Notes: generated by a model not told the origin, from the letters alone. Shown: positions 1 to 9,464, counted from the stretch's first letter. The stretch is DNA of 56,293 nucleotides from Nodosilinea sp. LEGE 07088 (GCF_015207395.1 NZ_JADEWX010000019.1:1-56293), one strand, 5' to 3'. Translations and numbers: made by a program.

Positions 1-275
1 AACGGGTCATCCGTCAGCAATCCGCGACATGTCCCAACTGTGGCCAATCTCTGTTCAATGGAGAGGATGTCCACATCCACCACAAAACACCGCGCAGTCA
101 GGGAGGAACCAACCACAGCTCCAATTTAGTGGCCGTCCATCTGGTCTGCCACTCTCAACTCCATCGATAAGCAATTGAGATTGCTTGAGCCGTATACAGT
201 GAAAGTTGTACGTACGGTTCTGAGGGGAGGGAGGGAGCAATAAATAAAACTCTCTCCTTTACCCGACCAATCTAT
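1..275 (+). mobile_element. 3' end of a group II intron (domains V and VI)
   Basis: The left edge of the window is the end of a bacterial group II intron. After the maturase stop comes a sequence at about 186-220 that reads as domain V: GAGCCGTA on the left, a GTGAAAG loop, and TACGGTTC on the right, the usual conserved hairpin. A purine-rich arm (about 224-236) and a CTCTCTCC arm (about 251-258) can pair as domain VI, followed by TTTACCCGAC, where such introns usually end. The exact 3' splice site cannot be fixed without the 5' exon. The intron sits upstream of valS in the same orientation. Confidence 0.85.
3..170 (+). CDS. Group II intron maturase, C-terminal HNH endonuclease tail (partial)
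   Basis: Only the last 55 residues are in the window; the 5' part lies upstream. The frame starting at base 3 reads an HNH zinc-finger nuclease: CPNCG, then VHIHHKTPRSQGG, then NLVAVHLVCHSQLHR and a stop. This CxxC...HH...N...CHxxxH arrangement is the standard C-terminal En domain of intron-encoded reverse transcriptase/maturases, where it nicks the bottom strand at the target site to prime reverse transcription. The stop is 15 bases before domain V, as expected when the ORF sits in domain IV. The visible HNH residues look intact, so the element may be functional; the RT domain is not visible. Confidence 0.88.
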   Translation, partial: RVIRQQSATCPNCGQSLFNGEDVHIHHKTPRSQGGTNHSSNLVAVHLVCHSQLHR

Positions 276-410
276 AGAAACGGCTATGGCGATCCGGTTG
301 GTTGGCTGCCTGGGGGAACTGATCATCAAAATGACAGATTCCCTAGGTACACTGTCTGTATTGCGATGCTCGCTTGACAGCACCGTAGTCCCCGCGCTCC
401 AGGTTTTGTG

Positions 411-3400
411 ATGACGGCCACTGTCCCCGCCCTCTCTGCCCAGTATGACCCCACCCAAACCGAGGCCAAATGGCAGGCCAAATGGGAAGATCAGCAGGTC
501 TTTAAGGCCAGCCCGGACCACCCGGGTGAGCCGTTTTGCGTGGTGATTCCGCCGCCGAACGTGACCGGCAGCCTGCATATGGGGCATGCCTTTGAGAATG
601 CGCTGATTGATACCGTCGTGCGCTACCAGCGGATGGCGGGGCGCAATACCCTGTGGCTACCTGGCACCGACCATGCCAGTATTGCTGTCAGCACCATTCT
701 GGATCGGCAGTTTCAGGCTGAGGGATTGAAGAAAGAGGATGTAGGCCGCGATCGCTATCTGGAGCGCGCCTGGGAATGGAAGGCTGAATCGGGCGGCACC
801 ATCGTCAACCAGCTGCGCAAGCTCGGTGTCTCTGTTGACTGGTCGCGGGAGCGCTTCACCCTGGATGAAGGCCTGTCCCACGCGGTGCTCACGGCCTTTA
901 CCCGGCTCTACGACGAAGGGTTGATCTACCGGGGCAACTATCTGGTCAACTGGTGCCCCGCCAGCCAGTCGGCGGTGTCGGATCTAGAGGTTGAGCAGAG
1001 GGAGGTAGACGGTCACCTCTGGCACTTCCGCTACCCCTTTACCGACGGCTCGGGCTACGTAGAAGTGGCCACTACCCGGCCCGAAACCATGCTGGGCGAT
1101 ACAGCGGTGGCGGTGAACCCCAACGACGATCGCTACCGGGCTCTGGTAGGCAAGACCCTAATGCTCCCGATCGTGAATCGCGAGATTCCGGTGATTGCCG
1201 ATGAGTACGTAGAGGTAGAGTTTGGCACCGGCTGCGTCAAAGTCACCCCCGCCCACGACCCCAACGATTTTGCCATGGGCCAGCGCCACGATCTGCCCAT
1301 GATTACCGTCATGAATAAAGACGGCACCATGAACGAGCATGCCGGGCCGTTTGCGGGCCTCGACCGCTTTGAGGCCCGCAGCGCGGTGGTGCGACGATTG
1401 GATGAGGAAGGGTTTTTGGTGCGCATCGAGGACTACCACCACACGGTGCCCTACAGCGATCGCGGCAAGGTGCCCGTCGAGCCGCTGCTCTCGACCCAGT
1501 GGTTCGTCAAGATCCGCCCCCTGGCCGACAGGGCGCTCGATTATCTAGACAATCGCCAAGAGCCAGCGTTCGTGCCCGATCGCTGGACGAAGGTCTACCG
1601 TGACTGGCTGGTGAACCTGCGCGATTGGTGTATCTCGCGCCAGCTCTGGTGGGGACACCAAATTCCCGCCTGGTATGCCGTCAGCGAAACCGGTGGCGAG
1701 ATCACCGATAACACCCCCTTTTTCGTAGCCACTACCGAGGCAGACGCTCGCGCCCAAGCCACCGAAAAATTTGGTGAATGGGTTGATCTGGTACGCGACC
1801 CCGACGTCCTCGACACCTGGTTTTCGTCAGGGCTATGGCCGTTTTCGACCATGGGCTGGCCCGACGAGTCGGCCAAAGATTTTCAGACCTACTACCCCAC
1901 CACCACCCTGGTCACCGGCTTCGACATCATTTTTTTCTGGGTGGCCCGCATGACCCTAATGGCCGGGCACTTTACCGACACCATGCCCTTCGAGACGGTC
2001 TATATCCACGGACTGGTACGCGACGAAAACAATAAAAAGATGTCGAAGTCATCTAACAACGGTATTGACCCCCTGGTGCTGATTAACAAGTACGGCACCG
2101 ACGCCCTGCGCTACACCCTGATTCGCGAAGTCACCGGGGCAGGCCAAGACATTCGCCTAGAATACGATCGCAAAACCGACGAATCTGTTTCGGTGGAAGC
2201 CAGCCGCAACTTCACCAACAAGCTGTGGAACGCCTCCCGCTTTGTGATGATGAACCTGGGTGGCCAGTCACTCGCTGAGCTAGGTGTACCCGATCTGACC
2301 CAGCTGGAGCTCGCCGACCGCTGGATTCTCTCACGCTTTAACCGGGTGGTGCAGAGCGCGCGCAGTCACCTCGATGCCTACGGCATGGGCGAGGCTGCTA
2401 AGGATCTCTACGAATTTACTTGGGGTGACTTCTGCGACTGGTACATCGAGTTGGTTAAGCCCCGACTCCAGGGGAAGAACCCTGCCTCTAAGCGAGTGGC
2501 CCAACAAACTCTGGCTTTTGTACTCGACGGCATTCTCAAACTGCTGCATCCCTTTATGCCCCACATTACTGAGGAGGTGTGGCACACCCTCACGCAGGTG
2601 GGCGACGACCAGTTCTTGGCAGTGCAGCCCTACCCCACCGCCTTCAACGACCTGGTGGATGATGGGCTAGAGCAGCAGTTTACGCTGTTATTTAATACGG
2701 TGCGCACGGTACGTAACCTGCGGGCTGAAGCAGGTATTAAGCCGGGTCTGCGCATTGAGACCATTCTAGAAAGCGAGAGTGCCGACGAGCGCCATATTCT
2801 CCACGCTACCGCCGACTACATTAAAGACCTGGGCAAAATTAACACCCTGGTTATATTGGGTGGTAAGCAGCCGGTTTCCACGGCCCATGGGAGTGAGGCT
2901 GAAGCACCGAATCCGCTAGCGAAGCTCGGCAACAATTCGGTCGTGACCGAGGTACAAGACTTTTGGCACACCCTGTTGCCCCTGCTAGAAGAACCCTTGC
3001 ACTACGCCGGGTCATTCTTTGCCGATATTCGCCGCCCAGCCTTTACCCTGCTGTGGATTTTTGCGGCGGTAGTCTTGCTGAAGTTTGGCGGCGCTCTGGT
3101 GACCGCAGTAGACAGTACCCCCGTGTTTGGCACCCTGATGGAGCTGGTGGGGATTTGGGTTGCCGTTAACTTTGTGCGGCAGAATTTGCTGACCAGGGGC
3201 GATCGCCAGCAGCTCAGCCAGACCTACCAAACCTGGCGACGCCAAATCTTTGACCCCAACACCGCCGTTCCCAAAACCCAGGCCCGCAATCTGCACCTGA
3301 TACCATCGACCCCAAACCGCCGCCCCGTCAGCCCGGCCCCTGGAGAAGAAGCTGCGGAGCCCTCCCAAAAGCTCTTTGCAGGGGTGACCGGTACCGTACA

Positions 3401-3626
3401 GGTGCTGATTCCCCTAACCGGCGTAGTGGATGTGGACGCGCTCAAGGCTAAGGTAGAGAAAGATCTAGCCAAGGTAGAGGCCGAAATTAAGTCCCTCTCG
3501 GGGCGGCTGAACAACTCTGGTTTTGTAGATCAGGCCCCGGCTGAAGTGGTTCAGGGGGCGCGAGATTCCCTGGCAGAGTCTGAAGCCCAGGCGGCGATTC
3601 TGAAGTCGCGGCTGGCCATGCTGTAG
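411..3626 (+). CDS. valS: Valine-tRNA ligase with inserted CAAD membrane domain
   Basis: Class I synthetase charging tRNA-Val. The signature motifs are the HIGH-type HMGH at residues 56-59 after PPPNVTGSL, and KMSKS at 543-547; the editing domain follows [10 protein letters not shown], and a C-terminal coiled coil ([14 protein letters not shown] onward) closes the protein. At 1071 residues it is longer than a typical bacterial ValRS. The excess is an insertion at about 843-955, between the anticodon-binding region and the coiled coil, with two hydrophobic helices at about 878-899 and 906-922 followed by RQNLL. This matches the CAAD domain known from some cyanobacterial synthetases, where it anchors the enzyme to thylakoid membrane. 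GTG at 408 directly precedes ATG 411; the ATG is preferred. No strong Shine-Dalgarno site is visible. Confidence 0.96.
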   Translation: MTATVPALSAQYDPTQTEAKWQAKWEDQQVFKASPDHPGEPFCVVIPPPNVTGSLHMGHAFENALIDTVVRYQRMAGRNTLWLPGTDHASIAVSTILDRQFQAEGLKKEDVGRDRYLERAWEWKAESGGTIVNQLRKLGVSVDWSRERFTLDEGLSHAVLTAFTRLYDEGLIYRGNYLVNWCPASQSAVSDLEVEQREVDGHLWHFRYPFTDGSGYVEVATTRPETMLGDTAVAVNPNDDRYRALVGKTLMLPIVNREIPVIADEYVEVEFGTGCVKVTPAHDPNDFAMGQRHDLPMITVMNKDGTMNEHAGPFAGLDRFEARSAVVRRLDEEGFLVRIEDYHHTVPYSDRGKVPVEPLLSTQWFVKIRPLADRALDYLDNRQEPAFVPDRWTKVYRDWLVNLRDWCISRQLWWGHQIPAWYAVSETGGEITDNTPFFVATTEADARAQATEKFGEWVDLVRDPDVLDTWFSSGLWPFSTMGWPDESAKDFQTYYPTTTLVTGFDIIFFWVARMTLMAGHFTDTMPFETVYIHGLVRDENNKKMSKSSNNGIDPLVLINKYGTDALRYTLIREVTGAGQDIRLEYDRKTDESVSVEASRNFTNKLWNASRFVMMNLGGQSLAELGVPDLTQLELADRWILSRFNRVVQSARSHLDAYGMGEAAKDLYEFTWGDFCDWYIELVKPRLQGKNPASKRVAQQTLAFVLDGILKLLHPFMPHITEEVWHTLTQVGDDQFLAVQPYPTAFNDLVDDGLEQQFTLLFNTVRTVRNLRAEAGIKPGLRIETILESESADERHILHATADYIKDLGKINTLVILGGKQPVSTAHGSEAEAPNPLAKLGNNSVVTEVQDFWHTLLPLLEEPLHYAGSFFADIRRPAFTLLWIFAAVVLLKFGGALVTAVDSTPVFGTLMELVGIWVAVNFVRQNLLTRGDRQQLSQTYQTWRRQIFDPNTAVPKTQARNLHLIPSTPNRRPVSPAPGEEAAEPSQKLFAGVTGTVQVLIPLTGVVDVDALKAKVEKDLAKVEAEIKSLSGRLNNSGFVDQAPAEVVQGARDSLAESEAQAAILKSRLAML

Positions 3627-3678
3627 GGAATGGGCCTTGGCTGTCTCGATTCAATCACTTTGATTTCAGGGAAATAGC

Positions 3679-3712
3679 TCTGTAGGGGCGCTCGGCTGAG
3701 CGCCCCTACAGA
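3679..3712. repeat. Perfect GTAGGGGCG palindrome
   Basis: A 15-base arm TCTGTAGGGGCGCTC, a GGCT loop and the exact reverse complement. It lies between valS and the MATE gene. There is no T-tract, so it looks more like a dispersed cyanobacterial palindromic repeat than a classical terminator, though a stem this strong could also end transcription or protect the valS 3' end. Confidence 0.7.
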
Positions 3713-3760
3713 ATCTCCACAGAGACATCGCATATCTCATCACATCGGGCTTGATCTTGG

Positions 3761-5131
3761 ATGCGTACACAGAAAAGATCCCAGGCCCAGACTGGCGCAG
3801 AAATTCAAGCTTTCCTGGCGTTGGCGGTGCCCCTGGCGGGTGCCCAGGTAGCTCAGGCCGTAGTGGGCTTCATCGACACCTTGATGATGGGCCGACTGGG
3901 GGCCGAAACTCTCGCAGCTGGGGGGCTGGCGGCAATTTGCTTTCAGCTTCTAATCGCCGTGGTAGGTGGCTTTGTGATGGCAGTAGGGCCGCTGGTGGCC
4001 GAGGCCTTTGGGGCTCGCAACCAGGCCCAGGTGGAGGCGATCGCAAGGCAGGGGTTCTGGCTAGCCCTGGCCCTAAGTCTGCCACTGATGCTGGTACTGA
4101 GCCAACTGGATGGGATGCTACGCCTGTTGGGGCAGCCAACTCTCGTGGCCGACCTCGCCGCTCCCTATTTCAAATGGATCCTCTGGGGCGCATTGCCGGC
4201 GTTGGGGTTTGCCTTACTGCGGGGCTATGCCTCGGCCCTGTCCCAGGCCCAGGTGGTGATCGCTATTGTGCTGGTGGGTACAGGATTTAACATTGCGGGC
4301 AACTATGCCCTGGGCTTTGGTAATTGGGGCTTTCCGGCCCTGGGCTTAGGGGGGCTGGGGCTAGCCAGCGGGCTGAGCTACTGGCTGATGTTTGGCCTGT
4401 TTCTTCTCTACATTCTCAAGCATCCGCAGTTGAAGCAATATCGCTTTTGGCGGGGGTGGTATCGGGTTAATCCGCCGCTAATTAGGCGGCTACTGGGGCT
4501 AGGGGGGGCGATCGCAGTTACCATTGCCCTGGAATTTAGTTTGTTTGTCGTCGTCACGTTCCTGATGGGGCTGCTTGGCCCCGAGGTGTTGGCCGCCCAC
4601 CAAACGGTTTATCAGACAATCTACCTGATCTTTATGGTGCCGTTGGGGATGTCTTACGCGGTGACGGCGCGGGTAGGACAGGCCGTTGGTCAGCAGGATA
4701 GGGCCCAGGCCAGGCAAGCTGGGTATGTGGCGATGGCGATCGCCGCTGTTTTTATGCTGCTGGCGACGGTAGGCCTTTTATTGTTCCGGCGGGCCATTAT
4801 TGGTCTGTATATAGATGTGGACGACCCGGCTAATGCCAACGTCGTCGCCCTAGCCATGCCGATGCTGCAGGTAGCAGCCCTGGCCGAATTGACCGATGGC
4901 GTTCAGCGGGTGGCTGCTGGCGCGCTCTACGGCCTGCAAGATACGCGCATACCGATGGTGCTGAGCGGCTTGGCCTTTTGGGGGGTGGGGCTAACCACCG
5001 GCTATCTGTTGGGATTTATAGCTGGCTGGGGAGGGGTCGGACTGTGGATTGGCCAATCTATTGGCGTTGCCACGGCTGGGATAATTTTTGTGGCTCGGTT
5101 TCATCGGTTAACCCGGCCCAAACCGCCGTAG
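3761..5131 (+). CDS. MATE family efflux transporter
   Basis: A 456-residue, almost wholly hydrophobic protein with about twelve membrane segments in two pseudo-symmetric halves. The N-terminal pattern VPLAGAQVAQAVVGFIDTLMMGRLG and the LGPEVLAAHQT stretch with FMVPLGMSYAVTARVGQ in the second half are typical of NorM-like multidrug/toxin extruders, which export cationic compounds in exchange for sodium or protons across the inner membrane. The substrate cannot be inferred. ATG 3761 starts the protein just before the first helix. It stands 135 bases downstream of valS on the same strand, separated by a strong palindrome, so it probably has its own promoter. Confidence 0.92.
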   Translation: MRTQKRSQAQTGAEIQAFLALAVPLAGAQVAQAVVGFIDTLMMGRLGAETLAAGGLAAICFQLLIAVVGGFVMAVGPLVAEAFGARNQAQVEAIARQGFWLALALSLPLMLVLSQLDGMLRLLGQPTLVADLAAPYFKWILWGALPALGFALLRGYASALSQAQVVIAIVLVGTGFNIAGNYALGFGNWGFPALGLGGLGLASGLSYWLMFGLFLLYILKHPQLKQYRFWRGWYRVNPPLIRRLLGLGGAIAVTIALEFSLFVVVTFLMGLLGPEVLAAHQTVYQTIYLIFMVPLGMSYAVTARVGQAVGQQDRAQARQAGYVAMAIAAVFMLLATVGLLLFRRAIIGLYIDVDDPANANVVALAMPMLQVAALAELTDGVQRVAAGALYGLQDTRIPMVLSGLAFWGVGLTTGYLLGFIAGWGGVGLWIGQSIGVATAGIIFVARFHRLTRPKPP

Positions 5132-5163
5132 TAGGGTCACGATCGCCGCTTCGACCACCAGCG

Positions 5164-5193
5164 CCCAGACTCCCACAGCCCAGACTCCCACAA
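5164..5193. repeat. 15-base tandem duplication
   Basis: Two back-to-back copies of CCCAGACTCCCACA followed by G or A, in the gap between the MATE gene and dnaB. It is one of three 15-16 base intergenic duplications in the window (others at 12511 and 49693). Confidence 0.85.
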
Positions 5194-5240
5194 ACGCTAG
5201 GTTTAACGCACAATGAAGACTACTTCAATCCGGCAGGGCC

Positions 5241-8078
5241 ATGGTTCAGAATCTCAAGTTTGATGCGGTCAGCGATCGCCTACCGCCCCAAAACATCGAG
5301 GCCGAAGAGGCCATTCTGGGCGGTATTTTGCTCGACCCTGAAGCCATTGGCCGGGTGATGGAAATAATCACCCCCGATGCCTTTTACATTGGGGCCCACC
5401 GCGACATCTACAAAGGTGCCCTGGCCCTCCACGCCAAGGGCCAACCCGCCGATCTGATGACCATTGCCGGGTGGCTTAAAGACAACGGCAAGCTCGAGCA
5501 GATCGGCGGCCAAACGCGCCTGGCCCAGCTGGTCGATCGCACCGTCAGTGCGGCCAACATCGACCAGTACGCCACCCTGGTGATGGATAAATACACCCGT
5601 CGCCTGCTGATTCAAACCGGTGGCGAAATCTCCCAACTTGGCTACGACACCACCCTGCCGATCGAAACCGTGCTTGACCAGTCGGAACAGCGGTTGTTTG
5701 GCATTACCCAGTCGCGCCCCCAGGGTGGGCTAACCGCCACCTCCGATATTTTGATCGAAACCTTTTCGGAGATCGAGCAGCGATCGCTAGGGGTGGTGCT
5801 CCCCGGCATCCCCTGTGGCTTCTACGACCTCGATGCCATGACCCAGGGGTTTCAGCGCTCAGACCTGATCATTGCCGCGGCTAGACCGTCCATGGGAAAG
5901 TGCCTGAGCGCAGACACTCAGATTATGCTGGCCGATGGCAGTCTGGCCACCATTGGCGAGATCTATCAGCGGCAATCGGCCTCATTGCTGACCCTGGGGG
6001 ATGACTGGAAATTCAGTCTGACCCAGCCCAGCGCCTATGTAGACGATGGCATCAAGCCCGTGTTTTTGGTCAAAACGCGATCGGGGCGAACGATTGAAAC
6101 CACCCTCAGTCATCCCTATCTGACTATCCAGGGCTGGCGACCTCTATCAGAGCTAGCTGTTGGCCAAAAAATTGCCGTACCCAGGGTGCTCCCCGTCTGG
6201 GGTACTGAGACCTTACCTGAGCATCTGGTCAAGCTGTTGGCCTACCTGCTTGGAGATGGCTGTTTAACAGGGACGTCGCCCCAGTTCACTAATGAAAACT
6301 CGGCGATTCAGGCTGACTTTGTCGCTGCTGCTAGCCAAATTCCAGCAGTCAAGGTGCGGGAAGAAACGTCTCAGGGTACTCGTACACCGACATTTTACGT
6401 CACCTCCGATGGTGCAGCAGTGCAGCAGGCCAGGCAGGCCTTTGGCCAACGGCTGCGCAGCCTGATTCAGGCCAGTGATCAGCCTGCCCGGTGGTTGGCT
6501 CAGGCTCTGGAGGTCTCCCCTGGCTTAGTGACCCTCTGGCAGCAGGGCACCTGTGCGCCCAGCCCTGCTGCCTTTGAGCAGCTTTGCCACCTGCTCCAGG
6601 TATCCCCAGAGTCTTTGGCACCGGGCGGCCTCGCCACCATTCGCTGGATGAGCCACAACAATCTGACCCTCTGGCTTCAGGAGCAAGGCGTTTGGGGCAA
6701 ATCGGCCCACCAAAAGGCGATTCCAGAGGTCATTTTTAAGCTAGAGAAGCGGCGGCTGGCACTGTTTCTCAATCGCCTTTTTGCTACCGACGGCTGGGCG
6801 ACCGAGTTGAGCAGCGGTCAGGTTCAGTTGGGCTTTGCCAGCGTCAGCGAAATCCTGGTGCGCCAGGTGCAGCATTTACTGCTGCGGTTTGGCGTTCTGT
6901 CGCAGCTTAGACTGCGCCAGGTCAAGTATTTACAAGGACGCCGCCCCGCCTGGCAACTCGACATCACCGATGCGCCGTCGATTAAGGGCTTTATTCAAGA
7001 CATTGGTATTTTTGGCAAAGAGGAGGCGATCGCCAGGGTGGCAGCCGCTTTGGTTAATCGCCGCTACCAGACCAACCGCGACCTGATTCCAGTCGAGATT
7101 TGGGAATCCCTTCATACCGCCAAAGGTGACGAGTCTTGGATATCGCTGGCGACCCGCGCTGGACTTCCCAGTACCAGCAATATCCATGTTGGCAAACGTG
7201 CCCCTACGCGCGATCGCCTCTTTGCTTTGGCCACGGCCCTCGACTATAGCGAACTTCAGCACATCGCCACCAGTGACGTGTATTGGGATGAAATTGTGGC
7301 CATCGAACCTCGAGGGATGAAGCAGGTCTATGACCTGACCATCCCCAACACTCATAACTTTGTCGCCAACGACATTTGTGTCCACAACACCAGCTTTGTT
7401 CTCAATATTGCTCGCAATATCGCGGCATTGCAGAAACTTCCGGTGGCTGTCTACAGCCTGGAGATGTCAAAGGTGCAGCTGGTCTATCGCCTGCTCTCCA
7501 GCGAAGTCGAAATGGAAAGCAGTCGCCTGCGCACCGGGCGCATTGCCCAAAACGAGTGGGAAAAGCTGGGCCACGCCATCAGCACCCTGTCTCAGATGCC
7601 CATCTTTATTGACGATACCCCCAACATTTCGGTGACCGAAATTCGCTCCCGTGCCCGCCGTCTTCAGGCTGAGCAGGGCGGTGCCTTGGGCCTGATCTTG
7701 ATCGACTACCTCCAGCTGATGGAAGGGGGCGGCGACAACCGGGTACAGGAATTGTCGAAGATGACGCGATCGCTCAAAGGTCTGGCCCGCGAGCTGAATG
7801 TGCCGATCATCGCCCTTTCTCAGCTCAGCCGTGGCGTCGAGTCGCGCACCAACAAACGCCCGATGATGAGTGACCTGAGGGAATCGGGCGCAATTGAGCA
7901 GGACGCCGACCTGATCATGATGCTCTACCGCGAAGAATATTACGACCCCGACACCCCCGATCGCGGCATCGCCGAGATTATTATTACCAAGCACCGCAAC
8001 GGCCCCACCGGCACCGTCAAACTATTGTTTGAGCCCCAGTTTACCCGCTTCCGCAACCTGGCCACCCCTGGCCTGTAG
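5241..8078 (+). CDS. dnaB: Replicative DNA helicase DnaB, interrupted by an intein
   Basis: Hexameric replicative helicase. The N-terminal domain (RLPPQNIEAEEAILGG) and the RecA-like C-terminal domain with Walker B (LILIDYLQLM) and the SQLSRGVESRTNKRPMMSDL region are complete. The reading frame is 945 residues because a 496-residue intein (bases 5901-7388) splits the Walker A motif: ARPSMGK ends the N-extein and T begins the C-extein, so only the spliced protein has a P-loop GKT. The mature helicase would be about 449 residues, the normal length. The second common intein site of DnaB (RESG/AIEQDAD) is empty here. rplI, a frequent neighbour of dnaB in cyanobacteria, is absent. Confidence 0.97.
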   Translation: MVQNLKFDAVSDRLPPQNIEAEEAILGGILLDPEAIGRVMEIITPDAFYIGAHRDIYKGALALHAKGQPADLMTIAGWLKDNGKLEQIGGQTRLAQLVDRTVSAANIDQYATLVMDKYTRRLLIQTGGEISQLGYDTTLPIETVLDQSEQRLFGITQSRPQGGLTATSDILIETFSEIEQRSLGVVLPGIPCGFYDLDAMTQGFQRSDLIIAAARPSMGKCLSADTQIMLADGSLATIGEIYQRQSASLLTLGDDWKFSLTQPSAYVDDGIKPVFLVKTRSGRTIETTLSHPYLTIQGWRPLSELAVGQKIAVPRVLPVWGTETLPEHLVKLLAYLLGDGCLTGTSPQFTNENSAIQADFVAAASQIPAVKVREETSQGTRTPTFYVTSDGAAVQQARQAFGQRLRSLIQASDQPARWLAQALEVSPGLVTLWQQGTCAPSPAAFEQLCHLLQVSPESLAPGGLATIRWMSHNNLTLWLQEQGVWGKSAHQKAIPEVIFKLEKRRLALFLNRLFATDGWATELSSGQVQLGFASVSEILVRQVQHLLLRFGVLSQLRLRQVKYLQGRRPAWQLDITDAPSIKGFIQDIGIFGKEEAIARVAAALVNRRYQTNRDLIPVEIWESLHTAKGDESWISLATRAGLPSTSNIHVGKRAPTRDRLFALATALDYSELQHIATSDVYWDEIVAIEPRGMKQVYDLTIPNTHNFVANDICVHNTSFVLNIARNIAALQKLPVAVYSLEMSKVQLVYRLLSSEVEMESSRLRTGRIAQNEWEKLGHAISTLSQMPIFIDDTPNISVTEIRSRARRLQAEQGGALGLILIDYLQLMEGGGDNRVQELSKMTRSLKGLARELNVPIIALSQLSRGVESRTNKRPMMSDLRESGAIEQDADLIMMLYREEYYDPDTPDRGIAEIIITKHRNGPTGTVKLLFEPQFTRFRNLATPGL
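5901..7388 (+). other. Intein in DnaB P-loop, with LAGLIDADG endonuclease
   Basis: In-frame self-splicing element. It starts with Cys221 of the precursor (CLSADTQIMLADG, block A), has TLSHPYLT as block B (TxxH), and ends FVANDICVHN with His-Asn before Thr +1, so all canonical splicing residues are present. Two dodecapeptides, LLAYLLGDGCLTG (about 331-343) and LFLNRLFATDGWA (about 508-520), mark a LAGLIDADG homing endonuclease. The acidic residues are retained, so homing may be active. Between them a stretch at about 411-456 (ALEVSPGLVTLWQQG) looks like a Cro/C1-type helix-turn-helix, and a second HTH-like stretch lies at about 631-676 (LATRAGLPSTSN). Those two assignments are by eye. Confidence 0.95.
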
Positions 8079-8104
8079 CGCGATATGGCGTAGGGGTGGC
8101 CAGG
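8059..8104 (+). terminator. Hairpin at the end of dnaB
   Basis: Arms CTGGCCACCCC (8059-8069) and GGGGTGGCCAG (8094-8104) form an 11-bp perfect stem that spans the dnaB stop codon. There is no clear T-tract, so terminator function is uncertain. Confidence 0.4.
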
Positions 8105-8216
8105 GGCTAACGGATAGGGGAGGGCTATTGGCAATCACAAAATAACTAATTAGTTATATAGTAAATAAAGGAAGCCTCTCGTCTTTCTACTTTTCAGTCT
8201 TCTGGAGCTTTGTGTC

Positions 8217-9296
8217 GTGGCTAAATCCCTTATCTTCCGCCAACTCTTCGATGCGGATTCCTCTACCTACACCTACCTGCTGGCTGATCCCAACTCTAAA
8301 GCAGCCCTGCTGATCGACCCGGTATTTGAGCAGCACCTGCGCGATCGCGCCCTGATCGAAGAATTGGGCCTCACCCTGGTGGCCACCCTCGACACTCACT
8401 GCCACGCCGACCACGTCACTGGAGCCTGGCTTATGCATCAGGCCGTCGGGGCAAAGATCGGTATCTCGGCCCGCTACGGTGCCCTGGTCAGTGGAGCCGA
8501 CTACCTGCTCGACCATGGCGATCGGGTGAAATTTGGCGATCGCGCCGTCGAAGTTCGTGCCACCCCCGGCCACACCGACGGCTGCATTACCTATGTGCTT
8601 GACGACCACACCATGGCCTTTACCGGCGACTGTCTGCTGATCCGGGGCGCAGGCCGGTGCGACTTTCAGCAGGGCAATGCCCACACGATGTACAACTCCA
8701 TCACCGAGCAAATCTTCACCCTGCCCGATGACTGCATGATCTGGCCCGCCCACGACTACAACGGGCGCACCTCATCCTCCGTGCGTGAAGAAAAAGCCCA
8801 CAATCCCCGCATCGGTGGCCAGGCCGACGAAGCCGACTTCGTCGGCTACATGGAAAACCTCGGCCTCCCCCACCCCAAAAAGATCGACATTGCGATTCCG
8901 GCCAATTGCGTCTGCGGCCAACCCGAAGACGGCCACATGCCCACCATTGCCGACTGGGGCCCGGTGCGCCTCACCTACGGCGGAGTCAAAGAAATTGATC
9001 CCCAGTGGGTCACCGAAAATTTGGCGCAAGTCCACCTGCTCGACGTGCGCGGCCCTGAGGAATTCAATGCCGAGTTGGGCCACATCGCCACCGCTCAACT
9101 CGTGCCGCTCAACGAGTTGGAAAATCGCGTCGGCGAAATTCCCACGGCCCAACCCGTCGTCACCGTATGCAAATCTGGGCGGCGATCGGCCCAGGCCACC
9201 GTCATTCTCAAAAAGCAAGGGCTCACCGAAGCCGCCAGTCTGCGCGGCGGCATGCTCAGCTGGAATGACGCCCATCTACCAATCGCAAGGGCATAG
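8217..9296 (+). CDS. Persulfide dioxygenase-rhodanese fusion (ETHE1-like)
   Basis: The N-terminal part (about 1-240) is a metallo-beta-lactamase fold with the THCHADH metal motif, GHTDG and FTGDCLLIRGAGR, matching ETHE1-type iron persulfide dioxygenases that oxidise glutathione persulfide to sulfite. The C-terminal part (about 260-359) is a rhodanese domain with DVR and the active-site loop VCKSGRRSAQA, whose Cys carries sulfane sulfur. The two domains are one protein, so persulfide formation or thiosulfate production and oxidation are coupled. It suggests control of sulfide or persulfide stress. Start is GTG 8217, with GGAG about 10 bases upstream. It stands alone between dnaB and a convergent gene. 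Confidence 0.92.
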   Translation: MAKSLIFRQLFDADSSTYTYLLADPNSKAALLIDPVFEQHLRDRALIEELGLTLVATLDTHCHADHVTGAWLMHQAVGAKIGISARYGALVSGADYLLDHGDRVKFGDRAVEVRATPGHTDGCITYVLDDHTMAFTGDCLLIRGAGRCDFQQGNAHTMYNSITEQIFTLPDDCMIWPAHDYNGRTSSSVREEKAHNPRIGGQADEADFVGYMENLGLPHPKKIDIAIPANCVCGQPEDGHMPTIADWGPVRLTYGGVKEIDPQWVTENLAQVHLLDVRGPEEFNAELGHIATAQLVPLNELENRVGEIPTAQPVVTVCKSGRRSAQATVILKKQGLTEAASLRGGMLSWNDAHLPIARA

Positions 9297-9367
9297 GGCT
9301 GAGTTGGTAGGGATGGGTTCAAGCCTGGTACAAAGCACGGTCTAGAGCATCGATGCAGTATGGCTAA

Positions 9368-9433
9368 AAACCCGGTCTCTTTGTCACTGCCCTAACCGCA
9401 TGACTGGCCTTCTGGCCGAGAAACCGGGTTTCT
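9368..9433. repeat. Inverted pair of AGAAACCGGGTTTCT palindromes
   Basis: AAACCCGGTCTC at 9368-9379 faces GAGAAACCGGGTTTCT ending at 9433. The second copy is itself a palindrome, and the same 15-mer occurs twice more at 32661 and 32711. It lies between two convergent genes, next to a Uma2 gene, as does the other locus. Confidence 0.75.
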
Positions 9434-9464
9434 GTACCGGCGTTCTAGAGGGTGCGTCACTCCT

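Noticed and set aside
3679-3712. Intrinsic terminator of valS
   Set aside because: The stem is perfect but no T-tract follows, so it is listed as a palindromic repeat.
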